Source of the DNA: CAXSDR01 sp964236445
Lineage (GTDB): Bacteria; Actinomycetota; Actinomycetes; Motilibacterales; Motilibacteraceae
Direction: 5' to 3'
Assembly (NCBI GenBank): GCA_964236445.1
Contig: CAXSDR010000029.1
Coordinates: 1-35,424 of the forward strand
DNA length: 35,424 bases
The translations under genes and the position numbers were made by a program. A model generated the notes under the pieces. That model did no database searches, had not been told where the DNA came from, and worked only from the letters and a program-made list of their open reading frames with translations. Shown here piece by piece: positions 7,475 to 15,587 of this stretch. The stretch's first letter is position 1, and every line of letters starts with the position of its first letter.

Positions 7475-8596
7475 ATGAGCGATGGTCCGGCGGGGCGAAG
7501 TTCGGCCGAACCACCCGGGTGGGCGTCGCCCGACGCCGCCGCCGGACCGGCGTTGGCCGGCTGGGGGGCACCGCCGCCGGGGCCGTACGCCGGTGCTCCT
7601 CCGCCCACCTGGTCACCCCCACCGCCGAATCCTGGCGTGGTGCCGCTGCGTCCGCTCGGCGTCATGGAGATCATGGACGGTGCGATCGGCACGATCCGCG
7701 CCAACCCGAGGACGACCCTCGGCCTCGCGGCCGTGGTCGCCGTTCTCACCACGGCCGTGAACATCGCCGCCACGGTCCTCCTGCTCGGCTCGCAGCTCGA
7801 CGACGTCGCGCGCGCCGGCACCGCAGAACCGATCACGCGGTCGCAGCTCGAAGGCCTGGCCGGCGGCAGCGGGACGTCCTTCGCGATCACCTCGGTCGTC
7901 GGGTTCGTGGCGGGCGTCGTGCTCTCGGGCATGCTCACCGCCATCGTGGGGCGGGCCGTGCTGGGCCGTCACGCCGACCTGCGCACCGTATGGCGCCAGG
8001 CGCGACCCCGGCTGCCGGCGCTGTTCGGGGTCAGCCTCGTCGTCCTCGTGATCACCCTGGCGCTGATCGGTGTCGCCGCAGGTGTGGCGACAGGGCTCGG
8101 GTTCGCGACAGGCAGCGTCGCCGTCGGTGTCGTGGTCGCCGTCCTGCTCGTCCCCCTCGCGCTGCTCGCCGTCCTGTGGGTCTACGTGATCACCGTCTTC
8201 GCGGCCCCCGCCGTCGTTCTCGAGCGCCAGCCGGTGAGAGCGGCCCTGCGGCGATCGCGCCTGCTGGTGCGGGGTTCCTTCTGGCGGGTCTTCGGCGTGC
8301 TCGCACTGGTCCAGCTCATCGCGGGCGTGATCGGCGGGATCCTCAGCGTGCCGTTCGCGGTCGTTTCCACCTTCGTCAACCTGGCGATCAACTCCGGAAC
8401 AGGCTCGTTCTCGGTGGTGCCACAGCTGATATCAGGTGTCGGCGCGGTGCTGTCCGGGACCATCACCACACCGTTCGTGGCGGCCGCGACCGCGTTGCTC
8501 TACGTCGACCAGCGGATGCGTCGCGAGGGTCTCGACCTCGAGCTGACGCGGGTGGTGGCCGCAGACAGCGGCCGGCCGGAGCTCGCCGGCCAGTGA
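7475..8596 (+). CDS. Pro-rich multi-pass membrane protein (glycerophosphodiester phosphodiesterase-type membrane domain, DUF7847-like)
   Basis: A 373-residue integral membrane protein. The first 60 residues are disordered and Pro/Gly/Ala rich (GAPPPGPYAGAPPPTW), then VVPLRPLGVMEIMDGAIGTIRANPRTTLGL leads into about six hydrophobic segments, a pattern common to actinobacterial proteins annotated as having a glycerophosphoryl diester phosphodiesterase membrane domain. No catalytic GDPD motif is present, so it is not an enzyme by sequence. ATG at 7475 has AGGA eight bases upstream; GTG at 7469 is the alternative. It heads the plus-strand module with DUF4129, DUF4350, MoxR and DUF58 and overlaps DUF4129 by GTGA. 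Its function is unknown; a channel or scaffold role in the envelope is inference. Confidence 0.85.
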   Translation: MSDGPAGRSSAEPPGWASPDAAAGPALAGWGAPPPGPYAGAPPPTWSPPPPNPGVVPLRPLGVMEIMDGAIGTIRANPRTTLGLAAVVAVLTTAVNIAATVLLLGSQLDDVARAGTAEPITRSQLEGLAGGSGTSFAITSVVGFVAGVVLSGMLTAIVGRAVLGRHADLRTVWRQARPRLPALFGVSLVVLVITLALIGVAAGVATGLGFATGSVAVGVVVAVLLVPLALLAVLWVYVITVFAAPAVVLERQPVRAALRRSRLLVRGSFWRVFGVLALVQLIAGVIGGILSVPFAVVSTFVNLAINSGTGSFSVVPQLISGVGAVLSGTITTPFVAAATALLYVDQRMRREGLDLELTRVVAADSGRPELAGQ

Positions 8597-9231
8597 CCCT
8601 GAACAGCGACCCGCCGGTGCAGCTCGGCCGCGACCAGGCGCGGCGGCTGGCGCAGCAGGAGCTCGCGCACCGCCGCTACCACCGCCATGATCCCGGGCTG
8701 CTCCAGCGCGGCCTGCACCGGCTGCTCGACCAGTTCGATCTCGCTCACCACAGCGTGACCCCGCGCGGCCCCGGGGCGCTGATCGGACTGCTGGTTCTCG
8801 GGGTGCTCATCGGCGCTGTCGTCTATGGCGCCCGACGCTTCTCGCCGGCGATCGCCCGCGCCGGCGGCCACGGACCCCTGTTCGACGGTGCGGTGCGCAG
8901 CGCCCAGGAGCACAGGACGGCCGCCGACGCCTTCGCCGCGTCGGGGCAGTGGGCCGAGGCGCTGCGAGAGCGCGTCCGAGGACTGGTGCGTGGCCTGGAG
9001 GAGCGCGGGCTGCTGGAGCCACGGCCGGGGCGTACGGCCGGCGAGGCGGCCACCGAGGCCGCCGACCCGTTGCCCGCCCACCGCGACGGCCTCACCGCTG
9101 CTGCGCGCACCTTCGAGCAGGTCTGGTACGGCGGACGCGCCGCGACCGCCGCCGACCAGGACGCCGTGCGGATGCTCGACGAGCGCGTACGCGCCACCCG
9201 GGCCGCGGTCCAGCGAGTCCCGGTCGCGTGA
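8593..9231 (+). CDS. DUF4129 domain protein
   Basis: A 212-residue protein with one transmembrane helix at about 61-82 (GALIGLLVLGVLIGAVVYGA). It is preceded by a charged N-terminal region with RDQARRLAQQELAHRRYH and followed by a soluble DUF4129 domain ending in FEQVWYGGRAATAADQDAVRML, the family's C-terminal signature. The GTG at 8593 overlaps the previous stop as GTGA and its own stop overlaps the next start the same way, so translation is coupled on both sides. DUF4129 proteins are habitual neighbours of MoxR and DUF58 genes; the biochemical role is unknown. With only one helix, it is likely anchored next to the multi-pass partner upstream. Confidence 0.87.
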   Translation: MTLNSDPPVQLGRDQARRLAQQELAHRRYHRHDPGLLQRGLHRLLDQFDLAHHSVTPRGPGALIGLLVLGVLIGAVVYGARRFSPAIARAGGHGPLFDGAVRSAQEHRTAADAFAASGQWAEALRERVRGLVRGLEERGLLEPRPGRTAGEAATEAADPLPAHRDGLTAAARTFEQVWYGGRAATAADQDAVRMLDERVRATRAAVQRVPVA

Positions 9232-10388
9232 GCACCGCCTTCGCCGAGACACGCCCGGCGCGACGGCTACGCCCTGCGCTGGGCTGGACGGCCCTGGGCC
9301 TGGCTGTGGTGCTCGCCGGCGCGCTGGTCGCGGCAGGCTCGGCCGCAGGCGGGGAGACCCTCGACCCGGACAACAGCGACCGCGCCGGATCCCACGCCGT
9401 GGCTGCCCTGCTGCGCGCGCAAGGCGTCGCGGTGGAGCGCGTCCAGACCACGGACGCCGCACTCGCAGCCGTCACCGCCGGGTCAGCGGGCGGCACGACC
9501 GTGCTGGTCGCGACGCCACGGCTGCTCGCGGTGTCCCAGGCGCGGCGGCTGGTGGCGTCGGGCGCCGACCTCGTGGTCATCGACCCGCCGAGCGACGTCC
9601 TCGCGACCCTCGCGCCCGGTGTCACCCAGGCGGGCACGTCGGACAAGGCGCACCTCGACCCGGTCTGTGCCGTCGACACCGCACGGCGCGCGGGCACGGC
9701 GCGTCTCGGGGGCAGGCTCTACACCGCCGCCACGGCACCGGGGCGACGGACGTCGCTGTGCTACCCGCGCGACGGGGCCGCCGCGCTGGTGGTCCTGCGC
9801 ACCGACACGGTCAGCACCACCGTCCTGGGCTCCGGACTGCCCCTGCGCAACGAGCAGCTGGCCGACTCGGGCGATGCGGCTCTCGCGCTCGGGCTGCTCG
9901 GTGCGCGGCCCCACCTGGTGTGGTATCTCCCGAGCCTCGGCGATGTCCCTCCGGGCGGGCGGCGACCGCTCTCGAGCCTGGTGCCGCCCTGGGTCACCTT
10001 CGGTGCCGTGCAGGTCATGATCGGGGCGTTGCTTCTCGCTGTGTGGCGGGCGCGCCGACTCGGCCCGGTGGTGTCCGAGCCGCTTCCCGTGGTCGTCCGC
10101 GCCGCCGAGACCGTGGAAGGCAGGGCGAGGCTCTATCGACGGGCCCGTGCGCGTGACGTCGCGGGCGAGGCGCTGCGAGGCGCTGCGCGAGCGCGTCTGG
10201 TCGACGTGTTGGGCCTGGCACGGGGCGCGGACGCGTCCGCGATCGTCGTCACGGCCGCCGCACGCAGCGGGTGGCAGCCGCGCGACGTCGGCGCTCTGTT
10301 GTACGGTGCCGCACCCGAGGACGACGCCAGACTCGTCCTCCTCGCCGACTACCTGGATGCCCTCGAGTGGAAGGTCCGCGCCACGTGA
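9228..10388 (+). CDS. DUF4350 domain membrane protein
   Basis: A 386-residue protein with a TM helix at about 19-39, an extracytoplasmic DUF4350 domain, a second TM near 257-275 (VTFGAVQVMIGALLLAVW) and a cytoplasmic tail. The domain opens with ETLDPDNSDRAGSHAVAALLRAQG, typical of the family and related to glutamine-amidotransferase-like folds, and has LVVIDPPSDVL where a beta-strand/turn is expected. Two Cys residues in the outer domain (VCAVD and SLCYP) may form a disulfide. It is tied to the DUF4129 gene and to moxR by GTGA overlaps. Function unknown; by context it belongs to the MoxR-DUF58 membrane complex. Confidence 0.86.
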   Translation: MSTAFAETRPARRLRPALGWTALGLAVVLAGALVAAGSAAGGETLDPDNSDRAGSHAVAALLRAQGVAVERVQTTDAALAAVTAGSAGGTTVLVATPRLLAVSQARRLVASGADLVVIDPPSDVLATLAPGVTQAGTSDKAHLDPVCAVDTARRAGTARLGGRLYTAATAPGRRTSLCYPRDGAAALVVLRTDTVSTTVLGSGLPLRNEQLADSGDAALALGLLGARPHLVWYLPSLGDVPPGGRRPLSSLVPPWVTFGAVQVMIGALLLAVWRARRLGPVVSEPLPVVVRAAETVEGRARLYRRARARDVAGEALRGAARARLVDVLGLARGADASAIVVTAAARSGWQPRDVGALLYGAAPEDDARLVLLADYLDALEWKVRAT

Positions 10389-11374
10389 GCGCCCCCTATG
10401 CAGAGCACGTGCCCGAGATCTCACCCGAGCGTGCCCGCGAGGCGCTCATGGCCGTACGCGGTGAGGTCGCCAAGGCAGTGGTGGGCCAGGACGCCGCCGT
10501 GACCGGGCTGGTGGTCGCCCTTCTCGTCGGCGGCCACGTGCTCCTCGAAGGGGTGCCGGGCGTCGCGAAGACGCTGCTGGTGCGCTCGCTCGCCGCCTCG
10601 CTGGCGTTGCAGTCCAAGCGCGTGCAGTTCACCCCCGACCTGATGCCCGGCGACGTGACCGGCTCGCTCGTCTATGACGCCCGGTCGGCGGAGTTCTCCT
10701 TCCGCGAGGGACCCGTCTTCACCAACCTGCTGCTCGCCGACGAGATCAACCGCACACCTCCCAAGACGCAGGCCTCGCTGCTCGAGGCGATGGAGGAACG
10801 ACAGGTCACCGTGGACGGCATGCCGAGGGCCTTGCCTGCGCCGTTCCTCGTCGCTGCCACGCAGAACCCCGTGGAGTACGAAGGCACCTACGTCCTACCC
10901 GAGGCGCAGCTCGACCGCTTCCTGCTCAAGCTCGTGCTCCCGCTCCCGGGGCGCGACGAGGAGATCGACGTGCTGCGGCGTCATGCTGCGGGCTTCGACC
11001 CCCGCGACCTGGCTGGTGCCGGGCTGCGTGCGGTCGCGGGGCCGGCCGAGCTCGCCGCGGGTCGTGCCGCCGCTCGCCGGGTGCAGACCGCGCCGGAGGT
11101 CGTCGGCTATGTCGTGGACATCGCCCGCGCCACCCGGTCGTCACCCTCGTTGCGCCTCGGGGTCTCCCCACGCGGCGCGAACGCCCTGCTCTCGGCGGCG
11201 CGGGCCTGGGCATGGCTCTCGGGTCGCGACTACGTCACGCCGGACGACGTGAAGGCGCTCGCCCGTCCTGCGCTGCGGCACCGCATCGGCCTGCGCCCCG
11301 AGGCGGAGCTCGAGGGTGTGACGGCTGACGCGTTGCTCGAAGGCATGCTCGGCGCCGTGCCCGTGCCCCGCTGA
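10385..11374 (+). CDS. MoxR-family AAA+ ATPase
   Basis: A 329-residue AAA+ ATPase of the MoxR type, thought to act as a chaperone or remodelling factor for partner proteins with VWA-like domains. Walker A is GVPGVAKT at 56-63 and Walker B LLLADEINR at 116-124. Sensor 1 (AATQNP) and the MoxR signature YVLPEAQLDRFLLK follow, and the C-terminal lid has SPRGANALLSAARAWAWLSGRDYVTPDDV. All catalytic motifs are intact. GTG at 10385 overlaps the DUF4350 stop. The DUF58 gene starts six bases after its stop, the usual pairing. The client protein is presumably the DUF58 neighbour. Confidence 0.95.
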   Translation: MSAPYAEHVPEISPERAREALMAVRGEVAKAVVGQDAAVTGLVVALLVGGHVLLEGVPGVAKTLLVRSLAASLALQSKRVQFTPDLMPGDVTGSLVYDARSAEFSFREGPVFTNLLLADEINRTPPKTQASLLEAMEERQVTVDGMPRALPAPFLVAATQNPVEYEGTYVLPEAQLDRFLLKLVLPLPGRDEEIDVLRRHAAGFDPRDLAGAGLRAVAGPAELAAGRAAARRVQTAPEVVGYVVDIARATRSSPSLRLGVSPRGANALLSAARAWAWLSGRDYVTPDDVKALARPALRHRIGLRPEAELEGVTADALLEGMLGAVPVPR

Positions 11375-11380
11375 GAACTC

Positions 11381-12676
11381 ATGGCCATCACGGGACGCAC
11401 CGGTCTGCTGGCGATGCTGGGTGCCCTCGCCGTGGGGCTGCTCGCGCCGAACCGCCTCGGTGTCGCTTTCGTGACGCTCGTCGTCATGGCGCTGGCGCTC
11501 GTCGACCTTGCGCTGGCGGGATCGGTGAAAGCGCTGGCTGTGACCCGCAGCGGAGACCATGTCGTACGCCTGGGTGAAGTGTGCTTCGTGGAACTACAGT
11601 TCACGAATACCGGTTCCCGTCTCGTGAGAGGCCGCGTTCGTGACGCCTGGCCGCCGTCCGCGGGGGCGAGCCAGCAGCGGCATCCCCTCCGCGTCGCCGG
11701 TGGTGACCGAGCCCGGCTGTCTACGCAGCTCCGGCCGACCCGTCGCGGCGACCGGACCGCCTCCACGGTGACCGTGCGATCCGTCGGCCCGCTCGGCCTC
11801 GCGGCGAGGCAGCGGTCCCGGTCCGTGCCGTGGACCGTACGCGCGCTGCCGCCCTTCGGCTCCCGCCGCCACCTGCCCTCACGGTTGGCGATGCTGCGCG
11901 AGCTCGAGGGGCGTTCCCCCACGCAGCTGCGCGGGCAGGGCACCGAGTTCGACTCGCTCCGTGAGTACGTCATCGGCGACGACGTCCGCTCGATCGACTG
12001 GCGTGCGACAGCCCGACGCAACGACGTGGTGGTGCGCACGTGGCGACCGGAGCGCGACCGTCGGGTGCTGATCGTGCTGGACACGGGACGCACCTGTGCG
12101 GGCCGGGTCGGAGACGCCCCACGGCTCGATGCCTCGCTCGACGCCGCGCTGCTCCTGGCGGCGCTCGCCGCCCGCGCGGGCGACCGGGTGGACCTGCTCG
12201 CCTACGACCGGGCCGCGCGCGCGCGGGTCGAAGGAGCCTCGGCGAGCACCCTGCTGCCGGCTCTCGTCAACGCCATGGCGACGCTGGAGCCGGCGCTGGT
12301 CGAGACCGACCTGGCCGGGATGGCCACGACGATCCTCGCCCGTGGCACCCGGCGCTCGCTGGTCGTGCTCCTCACCGGTCTCGAGAGCCCCGCCGTCGAG
12401 CAAGGGCTCCTCCCTGCGCTGGGTCAGCTGCTGCACCGGCACACCGTGATGGTGGCTGCCGTCGCCGACCCCGCCCTGACGTCGCTCGCCGGTGGCCGGG
12501 GCGAGGTGCAGGACGTCTATGCCGCTGCTTCGGCCGAGCGGGCCCTGGCCGAGCGGCGCAGGCTCAGCGAGCTCCTCCGCCGGCGAGGCGTGGAGGTGGT
12601 CGACGCCGCACCGGAACAGCTGCCGCCGGCAGTCGCCGACCGCTACCTCGCGCTCAAGGCTGCCGGGCGGCTCTAG
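11381..12676 (+). CDS. DUF58 domain protein (VWA-like)
   Basis: A 431-residue protein with two closely spaced N-terminal hydrophobic segments (about 9-45), a beta-rich middle region and the DUF58 core. The family signature is clear: FDSLREYVIGDDVRSIDWRATARRNDVVVRTW. It is followed by a von Willebrand A-like segment RRVLIVLDTGRTCAGRV where the metal-site DxSxS is degenerate (DTGRT), as is common in this family. It lies six bases behind moxR and is expected to be the partner of that ATPase. The SpoIIM and RDD genes that usually follow DUF58 in actinobacteria lie about 4 kb further on here, after inserted genes. Confidence 0.92.
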   Translation: MAITGRTGLLAMLGALAVGLLAPNRLGVAFVTLVVMALALVDLALAGSVKALAVTRSGDHVVRLGEVCFVELQFTNTGSRLVRGRVRDAWPPSAGASQQRHPLRVAGGDRARLSTQLRPTRRGDRTASTVTVRSVGPLGLAARQRSRSVPWTVRALPPFGSRRHLPSRLAMLRELEGRSPTQLRGQGTEFDSLREYVIGDDVRSIDWRATARRNDVVVRTWRPERDRRVLIVLDTGRTCAGRVGDAPRLDASLDAALLLAALAARAGDRVDLLAYDRAARARVEGASASTLLPALVNAMATLEPALVETDLAGMATTILARGTRRSLVVLLTGLESPAVEQGLLPALGQLLHRHTVMVAAVADPALTSLAGGRGEVQDVYAAASAERALAERRRLSELLRRRGVEVVDAAPEQLPPAVADRYLALKAAGRL

Positions 12677-12678
12677 CC

Positions 12679-13584
12679 TTGCCGGAGCTGACGCGCCGCT
12701 CGTTGCTTGCCATCGGTGTCTCGGCGAGCGCTTTCGCAGCAACAGGCGGTGGGCTCGTCGCCGGCGTGGAGAGTGGACTGCTGCCAGGACGCATCCGGCT
12801 CGAGAACACACTGCATCTCGGTGAGGTGTCCGGGGCGCTCCCGACGGGCACTCCCGCGCCGCTCACGTCCTACTCCTTCGCATCCACACGTCGGCGGTCC
12901 ACCGTCGACTGGATCGTCTCGGCGCCGCGCGGCACCAGGCTGCGTGGCCTCCCGGCCGTCCTCGTGCTGCACGGGCGAGGCGGCACCGCGCGCTCGGCGT
13001 TCGACGACCTGCACCTGCATGCGTTCCTCGCCGCGCATGTCCGCGCCGGTCGCGAACCGATGGCGCTCGTCTCGGTCGACGGTGGCACGAGCAGCTATTG
13101 GCACCCGCGAATCGGGGCAGACCCGCTGGCCATGGTCACCGCCGAGCTGCTGCCGCGCATGGCGGCCCTGGGCCTGGACCTGGGCCGACTCGGTGTGCTG
13201 GGCTGGTCCATGGGTGGGTTCGGTGCCCTGTTGATGGCGCGGGAGTCCGCGGCCGACCGGCTGGGCGGCCATGTCGTACGCACTGTCGCCGCCGGCAGCC
13301 CCGCCCTCTTCGCGTCTGCCCGGACGACGGCCGGGGGTGCGTTCGACGGCCCGGCCGACTTCACCCGGTGGGGCGACCTGGCTCGTACGCCGGCGGTGGG
13401 CGACGTGGCTCTGCACGTGTCGTGCGGTCGCGATGACGCGTTCCGGGCGATGACGGAGCGCTACCGGCGCCACGTGCACCCCACGCCCGCCGGATCGATG
13501 GGCAACGGCCGGCATGACGTGGGCTACTGGCGCTGGCTCGTGCCCCGCCAACTGGCCTTCCTGGGTGACCAGCTCGATGGCTGA
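12679..13584 (+). CDS. Secreted or membrane-anchored alpha/beta-hydrolase (putative esterase)
   Basis: A 301-residue hydrolase of the putative-esterase (esterase D-like) type. The N-terminus TRRSLLAIGVSASAFAATGG has twin arginines and a hydrophobic stretch, suggesting Tat or signal-anchor export. Catalytic landmarks are the oxyanion-side LHGRGG at 98-103, the nucleophile elbow GWSMGGFG with S177, an acidic candidate in SCGRDDAF and a histidine candidate in GNGRHDVGYW. The start is taken as TTG at 12679, two bases after the DUF58 stop; TTG at 12703 is a shorter option and neither has a strong Shine-Dalgarno. The 3' end overlaps the GNAT gene by eight bases. The substrate is unknown. Confidence 0.8.
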   Translation: MPELTRRSLLAIGVSASAFAATGGGLVAGVESGLLPGRIRLENTLHLGEVSGALPTGTPAPLTSYSFASTRRRSTVDWIVSAPRGTRLRGLPAVLVLHGRGGTARSAFDDLHLHAFLAAHVRAGREPMALVSVDGGTSSYWHPRIGADPLAMVTAELLPRMAALGLDLGRLGVLGWSMGGFGALLMARESAADRLGGHVVRTVAAGSPALFASARTTAGGAFDGPADFTRWGDLARTPAVGDVALHVSCGRDDAFRAMTERYRRHVHPTPAGSMGNGRHDVGYWRWLVPRQLAFLGDQLDG

Positions 13585-14359
13585 GGTGAAGGTGCTCGAG
13601 GAGCTCGGCGTGCGCGCCTTTCCGGCCAGCGAGGCGGTCACGCGGCAGGGCTGGTTGTTGCGCAGCACTCCGCCGGTGCTACGCCGGCGTTGCAACAGCG
13701 CCATCAATCTGTCGAACGCCGAGGCAGGCCTCGACGACATCGCCGCAGTGGAAGACTTCTATGCGTCGCGACAGGCGGACGCTGTCTTCCACGTGACGCC
13801 CGAGCGCGACACCGGGCTCGATGCGACGCTCGCCGAACGCGGTTATGGAGCCGAGGCCCACGCCTCGGTCATGACCGCACCTATGGCCTCGGTGACCTCC
13901 CGGATCGCCCGCCTCGGGGAGGCTTTGCCCGGAGCCGCCCTGCCTGACGTGCAGCTGCATGCGACACGCCGAGAGGCGTGGACCGCCGCGGCCATGGCGT
14001 TCGAGCCGCGCCCCGACGCGCAGGCAACGTTCGACGTCGTGGTCGAGCGCATCGACCTGCCGAAGGTGTTCGCGCACGTGCGCATCGGGCCGGCCGACAC
14101 GGGGGTAGGCATCGGTGTCCTCGACGGGTCATGGCTCGGTCTGAGCGCCATCGCCACTCACGTCGCTCACCGTCGACGGGGAGTGGCACGTGAGGTCATC
14201 CGTGCGGTGACCACGTGGGGCGCCGCTGCCCGGGCCACACACGTCTGGCTGCAGGTGGAGCGGGAGAACACCGCCGCTCGCGCTCTGTATGCCGCGCTCG
14301 GTTTCACCGACGCCTGCGCCTACCACTACCGACGCCTGCCGGCGCGTCGCGCCGGTTAG
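13577..14359 (+). CDS. GNAT family N-acetyltransferase (Rv0428c-like)
   Basis: A 260-residue acetyltransferase with two halves. The first 110 residues (GWLLRSTPPVLRRRCNSAINL) resemble the N-terminal domain of the Rv0428c/cg3035-type GNAT group. The C-terminal GNAT core has the acetyl-CoA loop VAHRRRGVAREVIRAV and the terminal VERENTAARALYAALGF. ATG at 13577 overlaps the esterase stop by eight bases, so the two are coupled. The 3' end overlaps the convergent broken HNH gene (TTAG shared by both stops). The acceptor substrate is not readable from the sequence. Confidence 0.85.
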   Translation: MAEVKVLEELGVRAFPASEAVTRQGWLLRSTPPVLRRRCNSAINLSNAEAGLDDIAAVEDFYASRQADAVFHVTPERDTGLDATLAERGYGAEAHASVMTAPMASVTSRIARLGEALPGAALPDVQLHATRREAWTAAAMAFEPRPDAQATFDVVVERIDLPKVFAHVRIGPADTGVGIGVLDGSWLGLSAIATHVAHRRRGVAREVIRAVTTWGAAARATHVWLQVERENTAARALYAALGFTDACAYHYRRLPARRAG

Positions 14360-15474
14360 ACCCGCATCGGAACGGTGTCGGGCAACGGTCCGTGGGCCTT
14401 GTCGGGCATCTCGTAGGTGACGGGCGCACGATCCCAGGAGGTGCCGTGCGGATCTGTCCACCGCGTGGAGCCGTCTGGCAGTCGCCGCCATAGCCAGCCG
14501 GTGAAGGTCTTGAGTCGGTGGTGGCGTCGGCAGAGCAGGCCGCAGTTGTCCCGGTCGGTGCACCCGCCCGCAGCGTGCGGCGTGTTGTGGTCGGCGTCGC
14601 AGAACCACACCGCCGCCGTGCAGGTCGGGAACGTGCAGTGGCGGTCGCGAGTCGCGAGATGGCGACGGGCGCGCGTCGTCGGCGCATAGTCGCGTCCGAC
14701 ACGGAGCGAGCGAGCCCGGTCAGCGCATCAGTGACGACCGCACGCCATGCGGAGGAGGTGAAGTGGTCGCGCGCGATGCCTGCGCGGATCGGTCCGTAAC
14801 CGCTGAGCTCGGCGGGCTCGTTGTGCAGCCCGGCCCACGTCGCGGCGTCGGCGTAGACGTGCACCGTCGGCGCCAGCCCACGTCGCGGCCGGATGCCGCT
14901 GGTGGCAGCCTCTCGGCAGACGTCCACCGGGGCGTCGAAGCGGCGCTGGTCCAGGGTGCGGGCGTCGGTGGTCGTCGCCGGTCGGCTCGTTGCTCGCAGA
15001 TCGAGTGCCGTGCACACCGTGGCGATGTCGACCGCAGGCCCGGTGAAGGTGAGAGATCCCTGCGAGTGCTGTTCGACCCGGCGCGTGACCTGCCGGTCGC
15101 GAGCGGCGCTGCACTTTTGCGTGCGCGTAGGACACCTGCCCGCCCGCCATGGACTGGCGGACGGCGAGCAGCGGACCTGACAGCGCACGCGCCACCTCGA
15201 CATCGGCTCGCGGAGAGCCGCCGCACCCCGCCAGCGCGACACGCACCTGCTCGCGCGCGACGTCGTTGCAGTCGACCGCACGCTCCCCCGCGACGGCCAC
15301 GACGGCCACGACGGCCACGGCGTGGCGCGCGGTGAGCCAGCGCAGCGACAGCTCCCATGCCTGCAGGCACCGCACCCGCCCGTCGTCGTCGAGCGCGGTC
15401 AGGTCGATGCCCTCGAGCCAACGCAGGGCCGCAACTACAGGAGCGCAGGCGAGCGCCGACTCCAGGCTGGCCAT
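14356..15474 (-). pseudogene. DUF222/HNH endonuclease gene, disrupted by two frame shifts
   Basis: The remains of a DUF222-HNH protein, an abundant actinobacterial family often carried in many copies. Three segments are needed. From ATG at 15474 to about 15120 the frame encodes the DUF222 N-terminus (GIDLTALDDDGRVRCLQAWE and GGQVSYAHAKV). From about 15115 to 14710 a different frame gives ARDRQVTRRVEQ and DARTLDQRRFDAPVDVCRE. From about 14700 to the stop at 14356 the first frame returns with the HNH nuclease end: TRDRHCTFPTC, FCDADHNTPHAAGGCTDRDN, GLLCRRHHRLKTF. The first break also seems to remove several tens of codons normally present after AHAKV. HNH residues themselves are intact. Sequencing error could explain the second shift but not easily the missing segment. 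Confidence 0.82.
15292..15318. repeat. Three tandem copies of a 9-bp unit
   Basis: GACGGCCAC repeats three times without change inside the DUF222 part of the broken gene, encoding a Val-Ala-Val run on the minus strand. It stays in frame, so it is not a cause of the disruption. Confidence 0.8.
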
Positions 15475-15532
15475 GGGCGCGTGTTCGAACGTGTGATCGA
15501 CCCTAGCGAGGCCGGGCCGTATCCCGCTGCGG

Positions 15533-15541
15533 TTGTCCACA
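15533..15541 (+). promoter_or_regulatory. Exact actinobacterial DnaA-box nonamer
   Basis: TTGTCCACA matches the high-GC consensus DnaA box exactly and lies in the 113-bp divergent gap between the broken HNH gene (start 15474) and the permease gene (15588). A single box is not an origin; it could be a regulatory DnaA site or chance. Confidence 0.35.
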
Positions 15542-15587
15542 GCCTGCCCGACGGTGCGGCACCGTCTCACCAGAGCTATGGGCCAGG

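Noticed and set aside
7141..8592. Long plus-strand frame ahead of the DUF4129 start
   Set aside because: It runs antisense to mtrA and then out of frame through the membrane-protein gene; only the part after 8593 matches a family.
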